Source: Helicobacter sp. NHP19-012 | Lineage (GTDB): Bacteria; Campylobacterota; Campylobacteria; Campylobacterales; Helicobacteraceae | Length of the DNA: 64,000 bases | Direction: 5' to 3' | Assembly: GCF_019703325.1 (NCBI RefSeq) | Contig: NZ_AP024819.1 | Location: 1,446,357-1,510,356 of the forward strand | In this document: in pieces, positions 45,447 through 53,453 of the stretch | Layout: the number at the start of each line of letters is the position of its first letter | Numbering within the stretch: position 1 is the first letter of the stretch | The notes under the pieces: generated by a model | The model's database searches: none | What the model was told of the DNA's origin: nothing | Seen by the model: the letters and a program-made list of their open reading frames with translations, nothing else | Translations under genes and position numbers: made by a program

Positions 45447-45799
45447 CAACTTATTTGATCGTTTTAATTGTGGTGGTGGTGTTGGGCTTTGTGGCTCTAG
45501 TTGTGTTGCGTAAAGCCACGCCTACAGCCATAGAGCAAGAGGTTTTGACGATGAAGGAGGTGATCGCCTTTTTTAAGGACGAGAAGGTAGCGCAAAGTTT
45601 AAGAGCAAATAGCTCCACGATCGCCACAGCGATCCGTGAAAAGCAAAGCGATGGGCGTTTGAAAATCACTTTAGCCCCCTATGACAAACAACAAAGTACT
45701 ATCCCCTCTAATGCCCCCATGAAAGTTTATTTAGTCAAACGCATGGATACAGATTTAGACAAAGTTTTTGGGGATAAAGACATGGTGGTTTTACAATAA
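45443..45799 (+). CDS. Membrane-anchored protein with shared C-terminal tail (4)
   Basis: 118 residues. An N-terminal membrane helix (YLIVLIVVVVLGFVALVVL) replaces the amphipathic helix of proteins 2 and 3. The common domain follows: MKEVIAFFKDEKVAQSLRAN, IATAIREKQSDGRLKITLA and the tail MDTDLDKVFGDKDMVVLQ. A decayed inverted copy lies at 52957-53316. It is the last gene of the cluster and is convergent with flgK. Function unknown. Confidence 0.68.
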   Translation: MPTYLIVLIVVVVLGFVALVVLRKATPTAIEQEVLTMKEVIAFFKDEKVAQSLRANSSTIATAIREKQSDGRLKITLAPYDKQQSTIPSNAPMKVYLVKRMDTDLDKVFGDKDMVVLQ

Positions 45800-45821
45800 A
45801 GCCAAAAGGGTTTCAGCTAGC

Positions 45822-47645
45822 CTATTGCTTCATCTCTAGCAAGGTTTCGATCATGCGATCCACGGCGGTTACCACTTTGGCATTGGCGGCGTAACCGCTT
45901 TGGAATTTGATGAGGTTCACCATCTCTTCATCGGTGCTGACCCCTGAGATGGCTTGTTGCTCTTTTTTAACGACATGCAAAATCGCATCCTTGCCCTCTA
46001 GGGTTTTCTTGGCATGTTCGGCTTCAGTGTGGACTTTACCCACGAGGAATTGGTAGTAATTCTCAATTGTCATGGGCTTGTTGTCTAGTTTATTATCTTT
46101 GAAAAAGTCCACCTTATTGTATTGGAGTTGCTGCATCATGTTGGCAACATCAAAGTTGCCATCGATGGGGGCAAGCCACGGGCGCAAGGCAGTGGGCTCT
46201 TTACGGTAGGTGTCGTTGATTTTAATGTCTCTGGCACTGTCGCCCTCAAAAAAGGTGTTTAAGCCCAAAGCGCCCGTAAAGTTCGTGCCATGGTCTTTAA
46301 GCGACACAAACAGCCCCTGAGAGGCGTTTTTGGGTTGGATGGTGAATTGTTTGGCATCGCTGTCGTAATGCGCCACGAAATAGTCGTCAAAGTCGTTCGT
46401 GGTGTTGTTGTCGTGGTTGTCGTCTGTGTTGGCGTTGATTTGGTTGATCACATCGTTCATGGTGGTGATGGGGGTGATGGTGATGGTCTTTTTGGCGATC
46501 ACATGCCCGTTGGTGTTGTAGGCGAGCAGGTCAAAAGTCCCCGTTTTGATGTTGTGGTTGGTGTCTTTCAAGGTTTCCGTGCCTTGAAAGTCCATGGTGT
46601 GCCCTTCAATGCGATGTGCGGCGCTTTGGGCGTAAATGGCGTTGGTGGCTTGGATCAAGCCTTTGGCGAAGGTGTCTAGGCGGTCAATGTAGGTTTGCAA
46701 TTTGCCCTTTCTAGTGCCGTTCAAGCCATCGTTATACACGCCCATCAGCGCCCCCACCTTGCCTTGGTCGATCTTATCGGTGATGTTAACAACTTTAAAA
46801 TCATCGCCTCTAAAGTAGATTTGGGCGAGTTGGTTCTCATCTTTATTCTGCTCCACGACAAGGGGGTGGAAGATCGCCCCGTCCACGATGTTAAACCCAT
46901 AACCCACATTGAAGACATAGCCATCGTCAAAGTCGGCGGTTTTAATGTCGTTTAGCGAGTAGGTTTGGATGTGGTTCTTGGTAACATTACCCCCGATGAG
47001 CTCTTTTAAGTGGAACTCAAGTTGATCGCGTTTGTCGCGCAGTTCGTTGGCTTGTTTGAGGGTTTTAGTATCCTCCATTTCTTTAAGGTGCTTGTTGATG
47101 TTGGCAATTTCTCTGCCTAGGCGGTTGACCTCGGTGATGGTGCTGACAAGCTCGTGGCTAGCTTTTTTCTGCAAGTCTACAAGGCGCGCTCTAGCATCGT
47201 GTATGCTTCTGGTGAGGGTATTGGTTTTTTGCACAAGGGCTTGCTTGGTGGCGGGGGATTTGGCGTCTTTAGCCAGGTCTTTCCATGCATTGAAGTAGTC
47301 TTGCAGGTCTGTATGCACGCCCACTTCGTCCATGTCGGGGAAGTAGGAGGAGGCTTCGCGCAGGTTGTCAAACTGGGTACTGTAGTAGGCTTGCTCTTGC
47401 TTGGCGTGTGCGTAGCGGGCAAAGACAAACTCATCGTGCGTGCGTTGAACGCTTTGGACATTCACCCCCATGTTCATGTTGCGGTTGGTGTACATGAGGG
47501 TGCTTTGGGGCGTGGCGATCACGCGCTGTCGGCTGTAAAACTCATCGTTGGCGTTGGAGATGTTGTTACCGGTTACATCCACCATGACTTGGTGGGCTTG
47601 TAGACCGGTGTAAGAAGTGTTTAGAGTCGCAAATATCCCGCCCAT
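45822..47645 (-). CDS. flgK: Flagellar hook-associated protein 1 (FlgK)
   Basis: 607 residues. The N-terminal rod/hook motif is clear: TLNTSYTGLQAHQVMVDVTG then NNISNANDEFYSRQR. The C-terminal helix ends FQSGYAANAKVVTAVDRMIE then TLLEMKQ, typical of axial proteins. It joins hook and filament. The middle is variable, rich in D, N and T. flgN-like and flgM genes are upstream in the same direction. Confidence 0.96.
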   Translation of the reverse strand: MGGIFATLNTSYTGLQAHQVMVDVTGNNISNANDEFYSRQRVIATPQSTLMYTNRNMNMGVNVQSVQRTHDEFVFARYAHAKQEQAYYSTQFDNLREASSYFPDMDEVGVHTDLQDYFNAWKDLAKDAKSPATKQALVQKTNTLTRSIHDARARLVDLQKKASHELVSTITEVNRLGREIANINKHLKEMEDTKTLKQANELRDKRDQLEFHLKELIGGNVTKNHIQTYSLNDIKTADFDDGYVFNVGYGFNIVDGAIFHPLVVEQNKDENQLAQIYFRGDDFKVVNITDKIDQGKVGALMGVYNDGLNGTRKGKLQTYIDRLDTFAKGLIQATNAIYAQSAAHRIEGHTMDFQGTETLKDTNHNIKTGTFDLLAYNTNGHVIAKKTITITPITTMNDVINQINANTDDNHDNNTTNDFDDYFVAHYDSDAKQFTIQPKNASQGLFVSLKDHGTNFTGALGLNTFFEGDSARDIKINDTYRKEPTALRPWLAPIDGNFDVANMMQQLQYNKVDFFKDNKLDNKPMTIENYYQFLVGKVHTEAEHAKKTLEGKDAILHVVKKEQQAISGVSTDEEMVNLIKFQSGYAANAKVVTAVDRMIETLLEMKQ

Positions 47646-47654
47646 AAAGACCCC

Positions 47655-48083
47655 TTAGGCCTGCACTTGTAAAAAGCTGCTGGCGATGGTTTTTTGGTTG
47701 TAATAACCCGTGCTCTCATGGGGCACGATCTGCTGCATGAGCTTGGAGTAAAAATCCGACACCGCAAAGACAATGCGGGCGTAATCGGCGTTGATCTCTT
47801 TAAGCTCGGTTAAAAGCTGGCGCATTTCTTTTAAAAGCAAAGAGCCGCGCTCATCTAAGAGATTAGCTAGAGGCGTGCCCGGGTTTTTCTCCATCAAGAC
47901 AAGCATCTCTTGGTCAAAAAGGGCTTTGCAGTTTTCAAAGGAGGCGATCCGCTCTCTTTTGAGCCCGTTGCGCCCGAAGATCGCTTCGTGGTTGGCTTCT
48001 TTGATGTCTTCTAAATCTTGGGAAGTGAGTTTAATGAGGGTTTGCAGATCCTGCACGGATTGCTCAAGATAGCCATAAAGCAT
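47655..48083 (-). CDS. FlgN-like flagellar chaperone
   Basis: 142 residues from ATG 48083; an in-frame TTG lies two codons upstream. It is entirely helical (LEQSVQDLQTLIKLTSQDLE, REMRQ-like LLLKEMRQLLTELKEI) and ends in IASSFLQVQA. Size, helicity and its place between flgM and flgK fit a FlgN-type export chaperone for FlgK and FlgL. The sequence identity of FlgN proteins is always low, so the assignment is mainly from context. Confidence 0.65.
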   Translation of the reverse strand: MLYGYLEQSVQDLQTLIKLTSQDLEDIKEANHEAIFGRNGLKRERIASFENCKALFDQEMLVLMEKNPGTPLANLLDERGSLLLKEMRQLLTELKEINADYARIVFAVSDFYSKLMQQIVPHESTGYYNQKTIASSFLQVQA

Positions 48084-48150
48084 GCGCAACCTTTAAGTGG
48101 TTTCATACCAAGCTACCCTTATTTGAGAATATAAAATGCTCGGTATCGCC

Positions 48151-48357
48151 TTAGCTAAGCAAATCCTGTGCCATTTTATGAGCGGTCTTGTCCATGTCCA
48201 CCTTGTATTGCCCGTTCTCGACAGCCTTTTTGATTTGGGCAACCCGATCGGCTTCGTGGGCTGGGGTGGTAGTCGTCCGGGTAGTGGAGCGAGAGCCGTG
48301 GACAGAGCTAGGGTTGACATGGCTAGAAGAAAGAGTCGTTCCTACAGGCTTAACCAT
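48151..48357 (-). CDS. flgM: Anti-sigma-28 factor FlgM
   Basis: 68 residues. The N-terminal part is disordered (Ser, Thr, Arg), and the C-terminal part HEADRVAQIKKAVENGQYKV and DKTAHKMAQDLL matches the sigma-28-binding region of FlgM. Located upstream of flgN-like and flgK. It is preceded by its own sigma-28-type promoter, which would give the usual feedback loop. Confidence 0.88.
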   Translation of the reverse strand: MVKPVGTTLSSSHVNPSSVHGSRSTTRTTTTPAHEADRVAQIKKAVENGQYKVDMDKTAHKMAQDLLS

Positions 48358-48386
48358 GAAAGGTCCTTTCTAAAATTTCGGGCTAC

Positions 48387-48409
48387 ATCGGCTAAAAGAC
48401 AAAAATTTA
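48387..48409 (-). promoter_or_regulatory. Sigma-28-type promoter of flgM
   Basis: On the minus strand TAAA (48409-48406), a 15-bp spacer, then CGAT (48390-48387), inside GCCGATGT. This fits the epsilonproteobacterial sigma-28 pattern (TAAA-N15-CGAT). The CGAT ends 30 bp before the flgM ATG. A TATAAT-like element also lies a little further upstream. Confidence 0.65.
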
Positions 48410-48416
48410 AATTATA

Positions 48417-48620
48417 TCATTGCACCAAGCGCATCCTTTCAGACAATTCTTGGCGTAATTGTTTCGCACTTGCGGGGGCTTTTTTAGCGGTGTCTAAATT
48501 CGAAAACGCAGATTGTGATCTGCCGAAGGTGTAGACCAACAATAGTAACAACGCACAACAAAAGAGTAGAAAGGTGATGGTAGGCACGAGCCAAAGGCGT
48601 GTAAAACGCATTCTTTTCAT
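48417..48620 (-). CDS. Small membrane protein upstream of flgM
   Basis: 67 residues from ATG 48620, with GGAGAG upstream. One membrane helix (LWLVPTITFLLFCCALLLLL) follows a basic N-terminus; the rest is a charged tail (SAKQLRQELSERMRLV). The topology resembles FtsL-like or other bitopic proteins, but no family is recognised. It lies in the same direction as flgM. Confidence 0.5.
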   Translation of the reverse strand: MKRMRFTRLWLVPTITFLLFCCALLLLLVYTFGRSQSAFSNLDTAKKAPASAKQLRQELSERMRLVQ

Positions 48621-48686
48621 TACACTCTCCGTCGAGAATTTTAAGGTATTCTATACTAAAATTTGGTTTTTTCATTAAGGATTGTG

Positions 48687-49410
48687 ATGATTCGGGTCAT
48701 TTTAGCGTGGCTGTTTTGTGTGGGTTTGAGTGGGAGCAGCTGTGGGGCAGAGGCTCATTTAGGAAAAAGGCATGGCTTTACTAGGTTTTTTTAACAAGCA
48801 CCACATTGACCCCAAAATTCATCACAACTTGTCCTGCCAAGATAAAGAATTGGGCACTGAGATTAGGGTTGGCATGCCCTACTATATACCTAAAGACAAC
48901 AATAACCAACTCTTACAAGCCTTAGTGCCTATGGGCAAATCCGTGCAGCCACGCCTTCTAACAAGAGCGGTCGTTAAGGATGACCAACTAAGCTTGATCT
49001 ACGCTCGCAAACACCGCTTTAACCAACTCTTTAGCCACCCCAACATTAAAGCAGCGATGTTACAAACCCACAGACGCAACCACTATGTCTTTGCCTATAA
49101 AGATAAATATTACGATGAATTGGGGCGAAAATTCGCAGAGTTTTTGCTTAAAACCCCCGTCAAAAGGGCGCAGGTGATCGGCAAGGTGGGCAACATAGGG
49201 CTTAGCATAGGGTCGCATTTGCACTTTGGGATGTGTCGCAACGACTGCCCCACAGACCCACTCGGGCGTATCCGCACGGCTAAAAGTCAACTTAAAGGGC
49301 ATGAAAAGCAGTTTTTTAGCCAAGCCATCGAGCCCTACCCAGGCATACTTGAAGACCTGACCTCCTTTGAACACGCCCAAAAAGAAAACACAAAGAATAC
49401 AGACCAATGA
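48687..49410 (+). pseudogene. Degenerate Csd3-like M23 peptidase gene
   Basis: A signal peptide (MIRVILAWLFCVGLSGSSCG) starts at ATG 48687. A T7 tract at 48786-48792 shifts the frame; with T6 the protein continues FFNKHHIDPKIHHNLSCQDK. The N-terminal region and the end, IGLSIGSHLHFGM plus DPLGRIRTAKSQLKG, resemble Csd3/HdpA of H. pylori. But the middle of the LytM domain, including the HxxxD zinc motif, is absent, so TPVKRAQVIGKVGN runs directly into SHLHFG. The remaining protein is about half the usual length and cannot be an active metallopeptidase. It stands in the csd3 position next to the nudix gene and pgbA. Confidence 0.72.
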
Positions 49411-50005
49411 TCGCCTACGACAATATTCAAATCACAGACTGCCCCACTTCCGCCTACTTCAAACCCAAGCGCATTTTATACGAGGAAAGGGGGTGAATAA
49501 AAGTTGGGACATGGTCCGCGTGCACGACAGCGTGTCTATTTTGCTTTACCACACCGAGAAACAAAGCTTTGTGTTGGTGAAGCAATTTAGACCTCCCGTG
49601 TTTGTGAGTGCGTGTTTGTATGGGGGGCAGAGCGTGGATGGCTACACCTATGAATTGTGTGCGGGGCTTGTAGATAAGGCGCATAAAAGTGTGGAGCAGA
49701 TCGCTTGCGAAGAGGTGCTAGAAGAGTGTGGTTACGCCCTGATCCCTGAAATGCTACAAAAAATCGGAGTGTTTTACGGCTCCACGGGCATTAGTGGGAG
49801 CAAGCAGACCATGTTTTTTGCCCGCATTAGCCAAACCCAACATGTTCACCAAGGTGGGGGGGTTGACACCGAAGACATAGAAATTATCTACCTACCCTTA
49901 GAAGAAGTAGATAGCTTTATAGCGAATGAACAATTTTGTAAAAGCGTGGGGCTAGGCTACGCATTGATGTGGTTTCAACAGCACTTTAAGGATGGACATG
50001 CTTAA
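49407..50005 (+). CDS. Nudix hydrolase (NUDT14-like), frameshift at a G5 tract
   Basis: The natural start is ATG 49407, overlapping the previous stop (ATGA): MIAYDNIQITDCPTSAYFKP, KRILYEERG. A stop follows the G5 run at 49489-49493; one more G would give EERGVNKSWDMVRVHD and join the main frame. The Nudix region has ELCAGLVDK and CEEVLEECGY with the catalytic glutamates. The form resembles UDP-sugar diphosphatases. The C-terminus is complete. Since the frame is otherwise perfect, a sequencing indel is likely. Confidence 0.82.
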
Positions 50006-51086
50006 GTGGTTTTTCATGGTTTTGGGGCTGTGTGGGCTGCTAAACGCTAAAGATTGGAGCGCACCTCTAAAAATCAATATTGACAGCGTAGACACGGCTA
50101 GAAAAGTCGTGCAGTTTCAAGCCTACGATCTACAAGTGGGCGAGAGTGGCTATATCTTAGCCAAACTCACCGATTACGATGTCATCGCAGCGAGCCTTGA
50201 AGTGTTTTCTATCCAAAATGGCGTTGCCTATGCTAGATACACTCCCTATAAGGTGATGAAACAAAAGCACCTACCCACCCCGCGTATGGTCCCAAAAAAG
50301 GGCAACTTGGCGATTTTTAGGGAGTTCAACAGTCAGGCCTTTTTAATCGCTCCCGACTTACACACCTATGAAAATATTAAGGACGACCACACCGACATAA
50401 CATTTATCAGCTCCGATTTATTGGTGGCTTTTTTAAATGGGTTCAACCCCACAGCCAAGACCTTAAGGCGGGCTTGCGACATTTACAGCGTGGGGCTTAT
50501 CTACCTTGTCAGCACCAACCGCCTAAATATCCTAGACTGCCAAAGTTTTGCCATTTTAGAAACTAAGCCCTTTGACACCTCAAAAGTGGGGCGCACCTTC
50601 ACGCCCTTTTTCTCCCGTGTGGAGGGGGTGGATCGGGGAACTTTGGGGAAAATAATGGCTGGGGGCAAGGCACGGCACTACTTCAGCTATTACGACAACT
50701 TACTACGGAGAGAGTCCGAAAAGAAGCTAGTTAGAGAAATTAAGACACAGGATAAAAAAGAGCTTGAAAAAGATATTAAAAATGCCAGAAACGCAAAGCA
50801 AAAACAAGCCCTAGAGAAGGAATACAACAAGGAAATTAAAGAGGAGCAACAACAAATTGCCCCTACGCTCTCTAAACAGCAAAAGGTAGAGGAAAAATCT
50901 CTAGATCAAACGACCAACAAAGAGAGGGCAAAAGAAGCCAAAGAGGCGAAAAAAGAGCGCAAGCAAGAACTCGCTAAAGAAAAACAAAAGAAAAAGGCAG
51001 AGAAAAAAGCCAAAAAAGCCGAGAAACAACAAGAGAAGGCAGATAAGAAACGCATACGCCAAGAGGAGAAAAAACTAGAACAATAG
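49998..51086 (+). CDS. pgbA: Plasminogen-binding protein PgbA-like
   Basis: 362 residues from ATG 49998, six bases after AAGGA; ATG 49992 directly touches it. A signal peptide (MLKWFFMVLGLCGLLNA) precedes a domain with INIDSVDTARKVVQFQAYDL and RVEGVDRGTLGKIMAGG, as in PgbA/PgbB. The last 130 residues are a Lys/Glu-rich coiled region, typical of these surface proteins that bind host plasminogen. The order csd3-like, nudix, pgbA, glcD is that of H. pylori (from memory). PgbB cannot be fully excluded. Confidence 0.82.
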   Translation: MLKWFFMVLGLCGLLNAKDWSAPLKINIDSVDTARKVVQFQAYDLQVGESGYILAKLTDYDVIAASLEVFSIQNGVAYARYTPYKVMKQKHLPTPRMVPKKGNLAIFREFNSQAFLIAPDLHTYENIKDDHTDITFISSDLLVAFLNGFNPTAKTLRRACDIYSVGLIYLVSTNRLNILDCQSFAILETKPFDTSKVGRTFTPFFSRVEGVDRGTLGKIMAGGKARHYFSYYDNLLRRESEKKLVREIKTQDKKELEKDIKNARNAKQKQALEKEYNKEIKEEQQQIAPTLSKQQKVEEKSLDQTTNKERAKEAKEAKKERKQELAKEKQKKKAEKKAKKAEKQQEKADKKRIRQEEKKLEQ

Positions 51087-51095
51087 GAGTAGCCC

Positions 51096-52475
51096 ATGTT
51101 AAACCCCGAACACGCCAAGGCTTTGCGCGGTTTGGTGGGGGAGGAGGATTTTTTCACCGACCCCGCCCATTTGAGTGTCTACGCCTACGATGCGACCAGA
51201 GAGCGCCACCTACCCGAGGGCGTGATCTTCCCCAAGAGCGAACAAGAAATTAGCCAAATTTTAGCCTATTGCAATGAGCATAAAATCATTGTGGTGCCAA
51301 GAGGGGCGGGCAGCGGCTTTACAGGCGGGGCGCTTGGGGTAAGCGGGGGGCTCATTTTAAGCGTGGAAAAGCACCTAGACAAAATCTTAGAGATCGACAC
51401 CAAGAATTTAATCGCACGGGTACAACCGGGCGTGATCAACAAACACTTCCAAAACGAGGTGGAGAAAATGGGGCTCTTTTACCCGCCCGACCCTGCCAGC
51501 CAAGAGCAAAGCACTTTGGGGGGCAATGTGGGCGAAAACGCGGGGGGCATGCGCGCTGCCAAGTATGGGATCACCAAGGATTATGTGATGGCTTTAAGGG
51601 CGGTGCTGCCCAATGGCGACATTATTAGAGCGGGCAAGAAAACGATTAAGGATGTGGCGGGCTTTAATGTGGCGGGCATTTTGATTGCCAGCGAGGGCTG
51701 TTTGGCGGTGATTAGCGAAATCACTTTAAAACTGCTGGCTAAGCCCAAATTGCGCCAGTCGGCGATGGGGGTGTTTCAAACCATCCAAGAGGCAATGGAA
51801 GCGGTGTATAAAACGATGGCAAGTGGGGTTACGCCCGTGGCGATGGAGTTTTTAGACAATCTAAGCATTCGGGCGGTGGAGGAGCGTTTTCATAAGGGGC
51901 TACCCATTGAGGCGGGGGCAATTTTGATCACACAAGTGGATGGCAGCGTACCCGAGCAGATCACTTGGCAGTTAAACGCCATTGAGGGGCATTTTAAGGT
52001 GTGTGGATGCGTGGATTTTAAAAGAGCCCAAAATGCTAGCGAGGAAGAAGACCTATGGTTTTCGCGCCGCAATGCGTCCCAGAGTATTAGTGTTTATGGT
52101 AAGAAAAAATTAAACGAAGATGTGACGGTGCCTAGGGCGAGCCTGCCCGCCTTGCTTGAGGAGGTGGGGCGCATTTCTAAAGCCTACAACCTGCCCATCC
52201 CCTGCTTCGGGCACACGGGCGATGGCAATGTGCATGTGAATATCATGCTTGAAGACCCAACAACACAGCTAGAGCAGGGGCAAAGGGCGATGGAGGAGAT
52301 TTTTAAATGCGCCATCGCTTTGGAGGGGACTTTAAGCGGAGAGCATGGCATTGGGCTCTCTAAGGCAAAGTTCATGCCCCTAGCCTTTAGCCCTGAAGAA
52401 ATGGGGCTTTTTAGGGCGATCAAAAAAGCCTTTGACCCCAATAACATTTTAAACCCCTTTAAAATGGGGCTGTGA
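51096..52475 (+). CDS. glcD: FAD-linked oxidase, GlcD type
   Basis: 459 residues. The FAD-binding PCMH motif is VPRGAGSGFTGGALG, followed by FYPPDPASQEQSTLGGNVGE. The C-terminal part has CFGHTGDGNVHVNI and SGEHGIGLSKAKF. It oxidises glycolate or D-lactate; a partner GlcE/F is not adjacent. Its stop overlaps the ogt start. Confidence 0.92.
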   Translation: MLNPEHAKALRGLVGEEDFFTDPAHLSVYAYDATRERHLPEGVIFPKSEQEISQILAYCNEHKIIVVPRGAGSGFTGGALGVSGGLILSVEKHLDKILEIDTKNLIARVQPGVINKHFQNEVEKMGLFYPPDPASQEQSTLGGNVGENAGGMRAAKYGITKDYVMALRAVLPNGDIIRAGKKTIKDVAGFNVAGILIASEGCLAVISEITLKLLAKPKLRQSAMGVFQTIQEAMEAVYKTMASGVTPVAMEFLDNLSIRAVEERFHKGLPIEAGAILITQVDGSVPEQITWQLNAIEGHFKVCGCVDFKRAQNASEEEDLWFSRRNASQSISVYGKKKLNEDVTVPRASLPALLEEVGRISKAYNLPIPCFGHTGDGNVHVNIMLEDPTTQLEQGQRAMEEIFKCAIALEGTLSGEHGIGLSKAKFMPLAFSPEEMGLFRAIKKAFDPNNILNPFKMGL

Positions 52476-52945
52476 TTTTAGCCCATTTCAAGCCCCCTAA
52501 GAGTTTTCCTAGCCCCTATTTGGTCCTACGCACGGATAGCAAGGGCTTAGTGAGCTTAGACTTTGTAGCAAGCGTGCCAAGCACCACCCCAAACCCCGAT
52601 GCCCTCATGCAAGCCGTGCTAGAGAGTTTAGAGGGCTATTTTAGCGGCACGCTTTTTAGCTTTGACTTGCCCTTGAGCCTATCAGCTAGCCCCTTTAGCT
52701 TGCAAGTGTGGCAGGCTTTGCAAAATATCCCCTATGCCAGCACAAAAACCTACCAAGAAATCGCCCACGCCATTAATAAACCTAGAGCGTGTCGAGCCGT
52801 AGGCAACGCTAACCACAACAACCCCATCCCGATCATCATCCCCTGCCATCGAGTGGTGCCTAAAAGCGGGGGGCTAGGGGGCTATGGGGGCGGGGTGCAG
52901 ATTAAAGAGTGGTTGTTAAAGCACGAGCAACGCCATAAACTATAA
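52472..52945 (+). CDS. ogt: Methylated-DNA--protein-cysteine methyltransferase
   Basis: 157 residues with a GTG start overlapping glcD by 4 bp. The active site is IIIPCHRVVP, with the helix-turn-helix before it (TYQEIAHAINKPRACRAVGN). It repairs O6-alkylguanine by transferring the alkyl group to its own Cys. Confidence 0.95.
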   Translation: MILAHFKPPKSFPSPYLVLRTDSKGLVSLDFVASVPSTTPNPDALMQAVLESLEGYFSGTLFSFDLPLSLSASPFSLQVWQALQNIPYASTKTYQEIAHAINKPRACRAVGNANHNNPIPIIIPCHRVVPKSGGLGGYGGGVQIKEWLLKHEQRHKL

Positions 52946-52956
52946 TTCCTAAAATT

Positions 52957-53316
52957 TCATTGCAAAACCACCATTTCTTTATCCGCAAAGACTTTTTCTA
53001 AGTCTGTATCCATGCGTTTAACCAAATAAACTCGCATGGGGGCATTAGAGGCGATCGCCCTTTGTTGTTTGTCGTAGGGGGCGAGCGTGATTTTCAAACG
53101 CCCATCACTTTGCTTTTCGTGGATCGCTGTGGCGATCGTGGAGCTATTCGCCCTTAAACTTTGCGCTACCTTCTCGTCCTTAAAAAAGGCGATCACCTCC
53201 TTCATACTCAAAGTGTCTTACTCTATGGGTTTTATCGCTACTTGGCGCAAAACGACCAAAGCCACAAAACCCAGCACCACCACTACAATTAAAACGATTA
53301 AGTAAAACCCATTGGC
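52957..53316 (-). pseudogene. Inverted, decayed copy of tailed protein 4
   Basis: The minus-strand frame from 53316 reads the same membrane helix (YLIVLIVVVVLGFVALVVL), then meets a stop TAA (53218-53220) where the cluster copy has CAA, and continues MKEVIAFFKDEKVAQSLRAN, AIHEKQSDGRLKITLA and the tail DLEKVFADKEMVVLQ. The original ATG is lost too. The nucleotides are about as alike as a recent duplicate (a stretch over 50 bp is identical). A downstream ATG at 53205 could still express the last 82 residues. Confidence 0.85.
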
Positions 53317-53442
53317 TTAATTTTTGGGTATCTATGACTTTGCCTAGGTCAAAAAAGCGGTTATAGATTTTAGCGCATGCGTCATAAAATACATCTCCAA
53401 AAGCACTTTCTTAAAAAACTCCCGTATTTTCTGCTTGTCCAT
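53317..53442 (-). pseudogene. Remnant of an unknown gene downstream of fliI
   Basis: ATG 53442 gives MDKQKIREFFKKV and then, after a likely one-base shift at a T-run, another frame gives SAFGDVFYDACAKIYNRFFD and LGKVIDTQKLSQ. It reads like the start of a real gene truncated by the arrival of the inverted copy. Family not recognised. Confidence 0.4.
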
Positions 53443-53453
53443 TAGGGGTACTC

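Noticed and set aside
46290..47603. Valine-rich open frames opposite flgK
   Set aside because: Mirror image of the Asp/Asn/Thr-rich flgK sequence; no independent support.
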